In this document: piece after piece, positions 30,757-38,373 of the stretch
How positions within the stretch are numbered: the first letter of the stretch is position 1
How the letters are laid out: each line of letters begins with the position of its first letter
NCBI GenBank assembly: GCA_015243575.1
Contig: CP042469.1
Coordinates: 3,500,929 to 3,564,928, forward strand
DNA: 64,000 nt
Direction: 5' to 3'
From: Clostridiales bacterium
Lineage (GTDB): Bacteria > Bacillota > Clostridia > Peptostreptococcales > Anaerovoracaceae
Position numbers and translations under genes: made by a program
Notes under the pieces: model-generated
What the model was told of the DNA's origin: nothing
Database searches by the model: none
What the model saw: only the letters and a program-made list of their open reading frames with translations

Positions 30757-32412
30757 CTATCTATGCCCCTCAATCAACTTGGCAATGGCTGCCTTCGCTT
30801 CCTCAGGCAGGTAGTCCCTTCCGCCTTTATAATCGTATAAGGAGTTTAGATAGTTGATTCTGTTGCTCATTCCCCTGACGAGCAGATCCACGTAGTCCTT
30901 ATCTTTGAAATCCGGAACAAAACCCTCTATCTCTATGGTCTTTATATCCGTCATGCTTCCGAAGGCCTTAAATTCAGCCGTTTCATCTACAATGCTTTCG
31001 ATGATTCCTATGGTAACTTCCTTAGGAATTTTCTTTTCAAGAAAATGACCCGTATTGATTATGTAACACTGGACACCTCTTTCCTCAAACAAGGCTTTGA
31101 ATTTTTCATAGTCCTCCGAAAGAGGATAGGTTCTGAATGGGTTGGCATAAGGTTCAAAGACCAGAGCATCCTTATCGACTCCATCTGCTATCTTTTCTGC
31201 TGTGGTACGCTTTGTAGCCAGCACCGCCCCCATTACCGAGGCGAGGATGGGATTTTCAAGCTTTACCACAGGAGGCAGAGAGGGATCTTTCATGAGCCAA
31301 ACGATGGAATTGATGGATTCATCCATTTTATCCACACGATTGGCAGCCCAGAGCTTTGACTTAATTGCTCTGCCATTTCCATTTCGGATGTCTTCTGTCA
31401 CAATCACGAGTTTGCCTTCTGCATCTATGGTTGCCCCACAGTTTTGCACCGTGATCAGAAACTTGTTGTCCGGCGAGGTCAGCGGATAATCCTGTGTCTT
31501 ATCAAAGTAGGATGGCTCCAGTGCCACCGCCTGCCCATTTTCAGAGGAGATTACGTAGGCATCATCATGAAGCACGGTAACGTCATATTTTCCGTCGTGC
31601 TTCGCATGGGTCAGCGTCGATTTTCCTGAACCGGAAAGTCCGAAAACGCCCATGACATGTTTTTTGCCGTCTTTTCTGACCATCCGTTTCAGGCCTCCAT
31701 GGCAGGATGCATATCCGCATCTGCTTGCGATGCCCCATGCGATGGTCAAAGTTCCCTTTTTGTGTTCTCCGAAGTACCGCAGTCCGAGCAGGGCTGCGCA
31801 ATTATGCTCCGGATCGAAGTAGGCGATACCGTTTGGATATCTAGGGTCTTTCCAGTCTGGGTCTGACAGGATATAGATATCCGGCTCGGTTCCGAGGACT
31901 GCGGATTTTGCATACATCTCGTCATACGTCGAATTGAGGTATTGGAAGTTTAAGAGCCAGTTATAAAGCGTGTTCTCGTAGGTTTCCGGCACCAGCAGGT
32001 TGGCTCGTACCATGAAATCCCTGTCCAGCCCAATATAGGACTGGGTGTGCAGCATCCTTTTGTACCTGGTTCCATATACAGCCTCTCTTAGAATTGCCGC
32101 ATAGTCTGCTTCATTTACCCCTTTTTCTCCGAGAATGATTCTTGCTCCCGCAAATCTCCCTACGGTTTCTCCGTCATTGAACAAAAGAACTTTTGCTCCT
32201 TCGGGCAAACCGATTGTTTCAGGTTCGAATACAGGCATATCTGTGATAATGGTTCCTGCGGAGTTTGCTGCCATTTCGTATGCCTTGGACAGATCGAAGA
32301 TCTTTTCCACGTTGTTGCCATAAAACGCGGTCTCGATTGTTGTCCTTGAGGCTGAATACGCAACGTTTCCCGCGGCGATCCTGCTTCTTTCGAACCTTGA
32401 ATTTGTTGCCAT
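30757..32412 (-). CDS. Phosphoenolpyruvate carboxykinase (ATP) family protein, divergent
   Basis: 551 residues. The P-loop GLSGSGKST lies at 258-266 and the adjacent HDD (about 282-284) suits the Mn/Mg-binding aspartates of the PEPCK kinase-2 motif. The flanking GKKHVMGVFGLSG and PLTSPDNKFLITVQNCGATID fit the ATP-PEPCK fold. The N-terminal half is divergent from classical PckA. ATP-PEPCK interconverts oxaloacetate and PEP; fermentative Clostridia often use it toward oxaloacetate. The start has a reasonable GGAG 5-6 nt upstream. The next gene upstream ends 29 bp away, so it may be the second gene of a transcript. I leave the symbol blank because of the divergence. Confidence 0.75.
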   Translation of the reverse strand: MATNSRFERSRIAAGNVAYSASRTTIETAFYGNNVEKIFDLSKAYEMAANSAGTIITDMPVFEPETIGLPEGAKVLLFNDGETVGRFAGARIILGEKGVNEADYAAILREAVYGTRYKRMLHTQSYIGLDRDFMVRANLLVPETYENTLYNWLLNFQYLNSTYDEMYAKSAVLGTEPDIYILSDPDWKDPRYPNGIAYFDPEHNCAALLGLRYFGEHKKGTLTIAWGIASRCGYASCHGGLKRMVRKDGKKHVMGVFGLSGSGKSTLTHAKHDGKYDVTVLHDDAYVISSENGQAVALEPSYFDKTQDYPLTSPDNKFLITVQNCGATIDAEGKLVIVTEDIRNGNGRAIKSKLWAANRVDKMDESINSIVWLMKDPSLPPVVKLENPILASVMGAVLATKRTTAEKIADGVDKDALVFEPYANPFRTYPLSEDYEKFKALFEERGVQCYIINTGHFLEKKIPKEVTIGIIESIVDETAEFKAFGSMTDIKTIEIEGFVPDFKDKDYVDLLVRGMSNRINYLNSLYDYKGGRDYLPEEAKAAIAKLIEGHR

Positions 32413-32441
32413 TTTAACATCTCCTTCATGCTCTTGTTTTG

Positions 32442-34685
32442 TTATTTGAATTTAAAATAGTTAACAATATTCAAGTTTCCATCCACCGGTTCAAGGTAAT
32501 ATATCCAGTTGTATTTTTTCGCTGTTGTTACTCCTTTTTCTGTTATTTCTATCTCTTCATGCACCCATACGTAGAATCCGTCCGACCCTTGACGAATTTC
32601 TCCGATCTCCAGTACGTTGAAGGCCTCTTTGATCTTTTTTACTTTCGAAAATCCTATCGCATTTTTATATGCCGCACTATCCTTTTTCATCAAGCTCAGC
32701 ACGGCTTTATTTCCATCATTCACATAATCGATCCACTGGGAATCAAAAGCGATAATGGTGCCCACTATCGATTGATCATAATAAACGGTTTGCCCGTCTT
32801 TCTCCATCCAGATGTTGTTTTCAATGGGCTTCGATTTATTCAGGTCAGCAATTCCATAATCCTTGCCGCTGTCAAATACCAGCGCATCGTTATTAATGAC
32901 CTTCTGGATATTGCTGTTTTTGTGAAGCTGTGTTGCCACCAAGGCGGCTTTGTCTGCCATTGGTACCGGGTCTGCCTTTGGCACCTCCGGAACAACAGGC
33001 TTTTCCACATCGGGTTGGTTTTCCTCCCCTTCTTTTACTTCACCGTTTTGTTCATTATCCTGATTGGAATCATTCCCTGAAATAAGTCCGTTTATTCCGT
33101 CAACCCAACCCGACACTATATTTATGATTTTTGTCTGGGTTTCGTCAATGATTCGAGTAGCTTCGCTTCCTGGAGCAAAGAAACGAATGGACAGGATTGC
33201 AATTTCAAAAACCAGAATAATTGCGATAATAATTAAAACAATCTGCCCCGCTCGGTGTTTCCTTCTGCTGCTGCGGTTCTCTTCATCCATAACTCCCCAG
33301 CCTGCACCGAATACTGTTTTTTCCTCCTGATGGGGCTGCGCTCCAGTCTCAGTTGAACCCCACAGCTCCGGTGTCTCCTGCTCAGACTCCGCTTGCTCCG
33401 ATTTTAATGGCTTAGTTTCCACTTGTTGTGGTTCGGCCTGTTCTGGTTCCAATGGCTCAGTTTCAGCTTGTTCAGGTTTTAGTGGTTCTGTTCCCTCTTG
33501 TTGCAGTTCCGCCTGCCCTATTGCAGTCTGATCTGTTTCCGCAGTCTTTCCCGCCGCTGCCGTTTTTTCACTTTCAGCAGTTGGAATTTTCCCGAACAGC
33601 GCCTCCAATTTGGAAGCCCCTCCATCTTCATCAGAAGCGTTCTCATGGGTCATCTTTTGCAGTGCTTCCGCAAGTTCTTCCCCACTCTTTTCCGCCAAAT
33701 CCTCGTCCGTAGTCTCTATCTGAAGCTGCCCCGGTTCTTCTTGAGGCTTCTCTCCGGATAGTCTTTGATTCAATTCGGCTGTGAGCGTCTCCTCTTCCGG
33801 TTTCGCATCGCCCAGCTTTTTTATGATGAATTCATTATCCTTGATCAAACCATCGCCGAAGTAATCAGCACGAGCTTTTGCCATTTCCGTATGGGGTACT
33901 GCGGCCTGCGGAATTTCTGTATTCAGAGCTTCTGGATGCGGTGCTGCGACCTGCGAGGCTTCTGTCTGCGCGCTTTCATAATTCTGATCCGAGATGCTTT
34001 CCACAGAGGAAACCTTGCTCTCTTCTGAGATTTTCGCTTTTTCATCGTTCTGCGCCCGGTTCTCTTCCTTCGCGTTCTCCGAATCGAGTGAATAAGGGTT
34101 CCGTTTCAGTTTTTCGTATTCCTTGTCGAGCAGCTTTTGGAATTCTTCATTTTTTTTGCTGAAGGTAAAGAATCGTTCAATATTTGTTTCCTTGACCCGA
34201 TAAGATTCATCCCTAATCTCCCGGAACAATTCTTCTTCCAGAAAGGCAGCCGCAGCTTCCTTTTGCTCAGGCTTGCTGTAATCCTCTAGATTCCAGTTGA
34301 ACACAGCCTCTTCTGTCTTTTTGGTTTTTGCAAAATCATGTACATTCCATTGAAACTCATTTGAGGAAATCACCCTTCGTGTATCCGTATTTTCTCGAAG
34401 TTCCTCATTTTGTCTTTGCTTCTCAAGCTCTTGATCAGAGATAAACCCTTTAAGTTCCTCTTTTCCTCCAGCCGGAGCGTCAGTTTTGTCCTCCACCAGA
34501 TAAAAACGGTTATGGTGTGGCTCCTCTTCGTAGGGAGGATTGAAAACTACTTCTTCTGTTATTTCTGCTTTCCTTTCAATCGTTTCTGGGGATTCTGCAG
34601 GTTTCTCACTATCTATTCTTGTCCCGCATATTTTACAGAAGCGATCGGTACCGTTCAGCTGAGCGCCGCACATTCTACAATACAT
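32442..34685 (-). CDS. Zinc-ribbon, single-TM protein with TcaA/YvbJ-like C-terminal domain
   Basis: 747 residues. N-terminal zinc ribbon MYCRMCGAQLNGTDRFCKICG (two CxxC pairs). About 450 residues of acidic, low-complexity sequence follow, including degenerate Pro-Glu-Gln-Ala repeats (EPLKPEQAETEPLEPEQAE). One membrane segment lies near residue 480 (IVLIIIAIILVFEIAILSI). The outside C-terminal 180 residues (YGIADLNKSKPI through IYYLEPVDGNLNIV) resemble the NTF2-like end of TcaA/YvbJ envelope proteins; this is an inference. It starts 15 bp after the stop of the 34701 gene, so the two are one unit. Likely an envelope sensor or regulator; partners unknown. Confidence 0.7.
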   Translation of the reverse strand: MYCRMCGAQLNGTDRFCKICGTRIDSEKPAESPETIERKAEITEEVVFNPPYEEEPHHNRFYLVEDKTDAPAGGKEELKGFISDQELEKQRQNEELRENTDTRRVISSNEFQWNVHDFAKTKKTEEAVFNWNLEDYSKPEQKEAAAAFLEEELFREIRDESYRVKETNIERFFTFSKKNEEFQKLLDKEYEKLKRNPYSLDSENAKEENRAQNDEKAKISEESKVSSVESISDQNYESAQTEASQVAAPHPEALNTEIPQAAVPHTEMAKARADYFGDGLIKDNEFIIKKLGDAKPEEETLTAELNQRLSGEKPQEEPGQLQIETTDEDLAEKSGEELAEALQKMTHENASDEDGGASKLEALFGKIPTAESEKTAAAGKTAETDQTAIGQAELQQEGTEPLKPEQAETEPLEPEQAEPQQVETKPLKSEQAESEQETPELWGSTETGAQPHQEEKTVFGAGWGVMDEENRSSRRKHRAGQIVLIIIAIILVFEIAILSIRFFAPGSEATRIIDETQTKIINIVSGWVDGINGLISGNDSNQDNEQNGEVKEGEENQPDVEKPVVPEVPKADPVPMADKAALVATQLHKNSNIQKVINNDALVFDSGKDYGIADLNKSKPIENNIWMEKDGQTVYYDQSIVGTIIAFDSQWIDYVNDGNKAVLSLMKKDSAAYKNAIGFSKVKKIKEAFNVLEIGEIRQGSDGFYVWVHEEIEITEKGVTTAKKYNWIYYLEPVDGNLNIVNYFKFK

Positions 34686-34700
34686 AACTCGATCCTCCGT

Positions 34701-35126
34701 TTATTCTCTGATTTGCATCTCTAATTCCGCTTCAGTATATACCTTGCCGCTTTTTCCAACGGCAGTCGATCCGTCATCCCATAAAGCGGTTTTCTGCTTC
34801 TGCCTAATCGGTTCGGCATCCGGTGCCAGCGCGGTCTCCGTTATGGGAACTTCCGCATCAGTAGTTTCCAGCAAAGCAACTGTGCTCTGCGTAACCTTTT
34901 CTTCCACATTTTTCAGTCGGTTCTCAATATTTTTCAGAGTATTGAGTTGAACTTCCGTTTTCCAATACCACAACCTCGCTTTTCTCAGCGCGAGCCAAAG
35001 AATTGCAACCAAAAGAAGAAACACTGCTGCTATTATGAGCACTGCTTCCCACAACGATATAGAGGGTAGGCCCGTCGGGCCAAACCACTCAGCAATTCGG
35101 TCTGAAAATATACTGTTGTTTTCCAT
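34701..35126 (-). CDS. Small membrane protein with coiled coil
   Basis: 141 residues: a short outside N-terminus, one membrane segment (SLWEAVLIIAAVFLLLVAIL), a heptad-like coiled coil (TLKNIENRLKNVEEKVTQS) and an unstructured acidic tail. No family recognised. ATG 35126 has AAAGGT upstream; a TTG six codons earlier is less likely. It precedes the zinc-ribbon membrane protein by 15 bp, suggesting the two act together at the membrane. Confidence 0.65.
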   Translation of the reverse strand: MENNSIFSDRIAEWFGPTGLPSISLWEAVLIIAAVFLLLVAILWLALRKARLWYWKTEVQLNTLKNIENRLKNVEEKVTQSTVALLETTDAEVPITETALAPDAEPIRQKQKTALWDDGSTAVGKSGKVYTEAELEMQIRE

Positions 35127-35275
35127 ATTGAGTACCTTTGTCAACTTTAATTTGCGTTATTTCTTTTTTCACCAAAGCCACATTGCGCCCTTTGGTGAAA
35201 AAGGCAAAGTTGCTTGTCAATAGATGGAACTATTATAATACAAAAAGTTAGGAATATCAATGAGAACAACGTAAA

Positions 35276-35303
35276 AAGAGCGGGTATACATAATACCCAC
35301 CCT
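35276..35303 (-). terminator. Terminator-like hairpin after the 65-residue protein gene
   Basis: Minus-strand GGGTAT-TATGT-ATACCC followed by GCTCTTTTT. It lies 133 bp beyond the stop of the 35436 gene. Confidence 0.55.
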
Positions 35304-35327
35304 ATTATTTAAAGAGAGATTTCATGA

Positions 35328-35365
35328 ATAACCAAATCATCACTTCCGATCTGATGAATGGTTAT
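35328..35365. repeat. Long imperfect hairpin
   Basis: ATAACC-AAA-TCATCA and TGATGA-AT-GGTTAT pair around a 9-nt loop (35328-35365). No T-run follows, so it is not a plain terminator. It lies in the 3' region of the 35436 transcript, between its stop and the 35276 hairpin. Confidence 0.55.
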
Positions 35366-35435
35366 ATAATAACCTTGTCATCAATTCCGCTTTAGATGAT
35401 CAGCTATTTTACAAAATTACCAACTCAGGTCCGAA

Positions 35436-35633
35436 CTAATAGTCCGAATTGGTCATATTAATCCTCTTTTTGTTCCCACTATAATCTGTGACATCTCTCA
35501 TATCACCCTGATTCTTGAATTCTCTTAAATCGCCTTGATTTTTAGTGGAATCAACTGATGAATTTCCTGTGCAGTTTCTGACCGATCCGTCTTTGTCCGT
35601 ACCGCACGACGAATTGTTCATTTTACTTTTCAT
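35436..35633 (-). CDS. Small hydrophilic protein with KNQGD repeats
   Basis: 65 residues, Asn/Ser/Asp/Lys rich, almost no hydrophobic residues, so probably unstructured. Two similar octads (KNQGDLRE, KNQGDMRD) sit near residues 31-46, and two cysteines lie in the first 21. No family recognised. AAGGAGGG precedes the ATG at good distance, supporting a real gene. It diverges from the radical SAM gene, and its transcript would end in the hairpins at 35276-35365. Too long and without the CxxxC pattern expected for a radical-SAM peptide substrate. Confidence 0.6.
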   Translation of the reverse strand: MKSKMNNSSCGTDKDGSVRNCTGNSSVDSTKNQGDLREFKNQGDMRDVTDYSGNKKRINMTNSDY

Positions 35634-35758
35634 TGTTCATCCCTCCTTGTTTCTTATTTTGTTCAGATGCTTTCGAACTATTACCGGTAATTATAGGAAT
35701 TTTTTTTCTTGCTTTTCCGTATAAATTATTGACCGGAGTTTCTGTTTTTGACAATTTG

Positions 35759-35799
35759 TAACATTAGTGCAATGTTATTTTAGTAGTACGAGATATAAT
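35759..35799 (+). promoter_or_regulatory. Palindrome plus -10 upstream of the radical SAM gene
   Basis: TAACAT-N7-ATGTTA (35759-35777) lies 16 bp upstream of a consensus -10 TATAAT (35794-35799); no good -35 fits that -10. The palindrome is centred about 38 bp before the expected start (near 35806), the usual position of an activator such as a CRP/FNR-family protein. The regulator is unknown. Confidence 0.55.
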
Positions 35800-35801
35800 T
35801 A

Positions 35802-37286
35802 TTGCAGAAACATGTGTCTTATGGAAATGCGGATTTAGCAAATGGTGGTTTTCCGATCGAATACGTGCCTGGAATGAGTCAGCGTTTCCTTAGTAAGAAG
35901 GAGATGATTGTTTTGGGTAAAACGAAAGAAATGATTGAAGCCTATGGTCTAAGAAAGGCGATTGCTTATCTTGACTCCAGCCCAGACGAGAATATTCCAA
36001 AGGTGATCGATTGGATCGAGAAATTTGATATCAGCCACGAATACGCCACACCATGCAGGCTAGCCAAGGAAGCCCTTAGTGATCCATGCAGCAATTGGAA
36101 CATACTGATGAAAAGCCTTTATACCGATATTGATGACGGTGTGAGAAAAACAATTTTCGAAAATTTTATCGTAAATTCTTTGATCCTGCGATACCGCAAA
36201 AAAAAGGAGCTGGAAAACAAGTACAATTGTAATATTCCATGGACCCTTTTGCTTGATCCCACCTCTGCCTGCAATCTTCACTGCACAGGCTGTTGGGCTG
36301 CAGAATATGGCGACAAGCTCTCCATGAGCTACGATCAGCTGGATGATATTATCAGACAGGCAAAAGAGCTGGGGATGCATATGTTCATCTTCACCGGCGG
36401 CGAGCCGCTCGTGCGGAAAAAGGACATTATCCGTCTTTGCGAGAAGCACAGTGATGCCGTGTTTTCTGCTTTTACTAACGGAACCCTCATCGATGAGGAC
36501 TTTGCTGATGAAATGCTCCGAGTCAAAAACTTTATCCCTGCAATCAGCGTTGAAGGCTTTGAAGAAGAGACAGATCTTAGGCGGGGCAAGGGTACTTATC
36601 AAGCCGTCATTAAGGCCATGGATTTGCTGAAGTCCAAACGGCTTCCCTTTGGCTTTTCCACCTGCTATCACAGAAAAAACGCCGAGGTGATTGGAAGCGA
36701 AGCCTATATTGACGAAATGATTGCACGAGGCTGCAAGTTCGCTTGGCTCTTTACCTATATTCCCGTTGGAAAGGATGCTGCAGAAGACCTCATTGCAACT
36801 GCTGAGCAGCGTGAATTTCTCTATCATCAAATCCGGAAATTCAGAAAGAGCAAGCCGCTTTTCACCATGGATTTCTGGAATGACGGTGAATATGTCAAGG
36901 GCTGCATTGCCGGAGGCCGCTGCTATCTACACATCAATGCAGCGGGTGATATTGAGCCCTGCGCGTTTATTCATTATGCAAATTCCAACATTAAAAAACA
37001 GTCGCTGCTTGAAGCACTTCAATCCCCGCTCTTTATGCAATACCGAAAGAATCAACCGTTCAGCGACAATTATCTGCGCCCATGCCCACTCCTTGACAAT
37101 CCGGAAAAACTCGCTTCCATGGTGCATACTTCAGGCGCTTACTCCACCGATCTACAGCACCCGGAAGACGTGGATGAACTCTGCGGACGCTGCAGAGAAG
37201 TAGCCGCCGCCTGGAAAACCAGAGCCGATGACCTTTGGTATGAAAACCACGCAGCCAATGATGAACCACTGGCCAGCAACCAATAA
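35802..37286 (+). CDS. Radical SAM/SPASM-type protein
   Basis: Up to 494 residues. The radical SAM cluster motif CNLHCTGCW lies near residue 157, preceded by NIPWTLLLDPTSA. FTGGEPLVRKKDI (SAM-binding GGE) and ISVEGFEEETDLRRGKGTY follow. A C-terminal cysteine-rich region (CIAGGRCYLHINAAGDIEPCAFIHY and later CPLL, CGRC) suits a SPASM-like auxiliary cluster. The family is widespread in Clostridia with unknown substrate. The start is uncertain: the frame opens with TTG at 35802, but the -10 at 35794-35799 puts transcription near 35806, so GTG 35814 or ATG 35874 may be used; none has a strong ribosome site. Single gene with a strong terminator. Confidence 0.85.
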   Translation: MQKHVSYGNADLANGGFPIEYVPGMSQRFLSKKEMIVLGKTKEMIEAYGLRKAIAYLDSSPDENIPKVIDWIEKFDISHEYATPCRLAKEALSDPCSNWNILMKSLYTDIDDGVRKTIFENFIVNSLILRYRKKKELENKYNCNIPWTLLLDPTSACNLHCTGCWAAEYGDKLSMSYDQLDDIIRQAKELGMHMFIFTGGEPLVRKKDIIRLCEKHSDAVFSAFTNGTLIDEDFADEMLRVKNFIPAISVEGFEEETDLRRGKGTYQAVIKAMDLLKSKRLPFGFSTCYHRKNAEVIGSEAYIDEMIARGCKFAWLFTYIPVGKDAAEDLIATAEQREFLYHQIRKFRKSKPLFTMDFWNDGEYVKGCIAGGRCYLHINAAGDIEPCAFIHYANSNIKKQSLLEALQSPLFMQYRKNQPFSDNYLRPCPLLDNPEKLASMVHTSGAYSTDLQHPEDVDELCGRCREVAAAWKTRADDLWYENHAANDEPLASNQ

Positions 37287-37310
37287 ATTGACATTTTTAC
37301 CGGCAGATGA

Positions 37311-37356
37311 TAGGGCAGAATAGAGATGATAATCTCTATTCTGCCCTATTTTTTTT
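37311..37356 (+). terminator. Strong terminator after the radical SAM gene
   Basis: Perfect 17-bp stem TAGGGCAGAATAGAGAT / ATCTCTATTCTGCCCTA with a GATA loop, followed by TTTTTTTT. Confidence 0.95.
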
Positions 37357-37510
37357 CATTATTTTTCTTTATTGCTTGCCAAAAAGTTTTTTAAAATTTT
37401 GGTTGACAAGCTATCCTTCTGCTGTTACACTATAAAAGTGCCAAAACACAAGAGACAATCTTGGTTTTTAAAATAGGCCCGCCGGCTCTTAGCCGGGCGG
37501 CAGCCAATGT

Positions 37511-37586
37511 GCATCATTAGCTCAGTTGGTAGAGCACCTGACTCTTAATCAGGGTGTCCGCGGTTCGAGCCCGCGATGGTGTACCA
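37511..37586 (+). tRNA. tRNA-Lys (anticodon CUU)
   Basis: 76 nt including encoded CCA. The acceptor stem GCATCAT pairs with ATGGTGT (with G-U pairs). The D arm is GCTCAGTTGGTAGAGC. The anticodon arm CCTGA-CTCTTAA-TCAGG has CTT at 37544-37546. The T arm is CGCGG-TTCGAGC-CCGCG. A terminator follows directly. The 3' half and the terminator recur about 327 bp downstream. Confidence 0.96.
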
Positions 37587-37976
37587 GTAACAAAAAAACA
37601 TCTTATCGTAAGGTAGGATGTTTTTTTTGTTATTTCTTCAAGGATCTGGCGGGCGAGAACTGCGGACGCGGGGGGCGTGGGGGAAGAATTCTCCCACATA
37701 GAGCTTGCCTTTATCAAGTTGGCTGGGCAAGCGGAACACCGCTTCGGGGGTGACAGACAAGGAAAGCCATGCTCCAGACACCCTGATTAAGAGTCAGGGT
37801 GTCCTGTGATTTTCATTGGTGAAGCATGGCGGCTTGTCGCCAAGAGGGGGCAGCGCCCCCTTGGAAAGTGCGTCAGCACTTTGTCCGCGGTTCGAGCCCG
37901 CGATGGTGTACCAGTAACAAAAAACATCTTATCGTAAGATAGGATGTTTTTTGTTATTGATCTGGCGGGCGAGAAC
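37555..37976 (+). repeat. Direct repeat of the tRNA-Lys 3' half and flank (att-like) around a structured 220-bp core
   Basis: Copy A (37555-37660) runs from TGTCCGCGG in the variable loop through the T arm, CCA end, terminator and GATCTGGCGGGCGAGAAC. Copy B (37882-37976) repeats this with small indels and substitutions. The offset is 327 bp. Copy B lacks the tRNA 5' half, so it is not a tRNA gene. The core between them carries several hairpins: GACACCCTGA-TTAAGAG-TCAGGGTGTC (a reversed copy of the tRNA anticodon arm) nested inside GCCATGCT/AGCATGGC, and CCAAG-A-GGGGGC / GCCCCCTTGG. The layout resembles attL/attR duplication at a tRNA gene, without an integrase. Confidence 0.85.
37592..37630 (+). 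terminator. tRNA-Lys terminator
   Basis: AAACATC...GGATGTTT stem with internal mismatches, then an eight-T run. A slightly altered copy stands at about 37917-37955. Confidence 0.75.
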
Positions 37977-38147
37977 CAGAAACGGCGCGAACGTGGTGAG
38001 GCCTTTCGAATAGCGAGCAATACGACTATCCTAAATTTGTATTTTTTGTAAAAAGTAGTGATTTTTTTCGTAGTTATGCTACAGTAAATTAGGTGCTATC
38101 TGAGACACGGTAGGCGGTTAGCCCCCGCAAGGGGGGGGGTGATGCGT

Positions 38148-38231
38148 ATGTCAACAGCTGAGACTATAGCCTTTATGGCTTTTATTCTGCAAGTTGTGTT
38201 CATTACATACACGATCACAAAAAAGAAATAA
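38148..38231 (+). CDS. Small hydrophobic toxin, putative holin-like (type I TA)
   Basis: 27 residues: MSTAETIAFMAFILQVVF then ITYTITKKK, that is, a short polar start, one membrane-spanning helix and a lysine tail. This is the pattern of the putative holin-like toxins (Hol_Tox) and the Fst/TxpA type I toxins of Firmicutes. A G-rich ribosome site (GGGGGGTG) lies upstream of ATG 38148; an in-frame ATG at 38142 would add two residues. Upstream hairpin GCCCCC-GCAA-GGGGGG could sequester the ribosome site. A bidirectional terminator overlaps the stop codon, and an antisense RNA promoter faces it. Such peptides depolarise the membrane when free of antitoxin RNA. Confidence 0.8.
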   Translation: MSTAETIAFMAFILQVVFITYTITKKK

Positions 38232-38308
38232 ACCGCCTTGCCTGAGAAACATGCGGTTTATTTAAACAGCTAATTTTCGGGCCAACCGTTTACCGATAGC
38301 ACCTCTTT
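38225..38308 (-). ncRNA. Predicted antisense antitoxin RNA
   Basis: About 85 nt, convergent with the toxin mRNA. It starts after a consensus promoter (38315-38343) and ends at the shared hairpin AAATAAACCGC / GCGGTTTATTT followed, on this strand, by CTTTTTT. The RNAs overlap at their 3' ends, including the last toxin codons. The 5' end reads GAGGTGCTATCGG; the same AGGTGCTATC occurs at 38091-38100 near the expected 5' end of the toxin mRNA, so the locus is framed by an inverted repeat. The organisation matches txpA/ratA- or fst-type loci. Confidence 0.7.
38226..38263. terminator. Shared bidirectional terminator of the toxin-antitoxin locus
   Basis: AAATAAACCGC (38226-38236) and GCGGTTTATTT (38253-38263) around a 16-nt loop. 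On the minus strand it is followed by CTTTTTT. Confidence 0.85.
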
Positions 38309-38314
38309 GTATTT

Positions 38315-38343
38315 ATATTAGCACTTAAAAATTATTATGTCAA
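38315..38343 (-). promoter_or_regulatory. Promoter of the antisense RNA
   Basis: Minus-strand TTGACA (38338-38343), 17-bp spacer, TAATAT (38315-38320); start near 38308. There is no coding gene it could serve other than the short antisense RNA, since transcription ends at 38225. Confidence 0.75.
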
Positions 38344-38373
38344 ATTTTATAAGCAACATCAACAATGCAGACC

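Noticed and set aside
36060-36830. A 256-codon minus-strand frame opposite the radical SAM gene
   Set aside because: Shadow of a well-conserved radical SAM protein; no own signals.
37882-37976. Second tRNA-Lys gene
   Set aside because: Only the 3' half is present; no acceptor 5' strand, D arm or anticodon arm precedes it.
37517-38020. Two small minus-strand ORFs containing GTPSRARTAD
   Set aside because: They are antisense translations of the tRNA-Lys gene and its duplicated 3' half, a well-known kind of spurious ORF.
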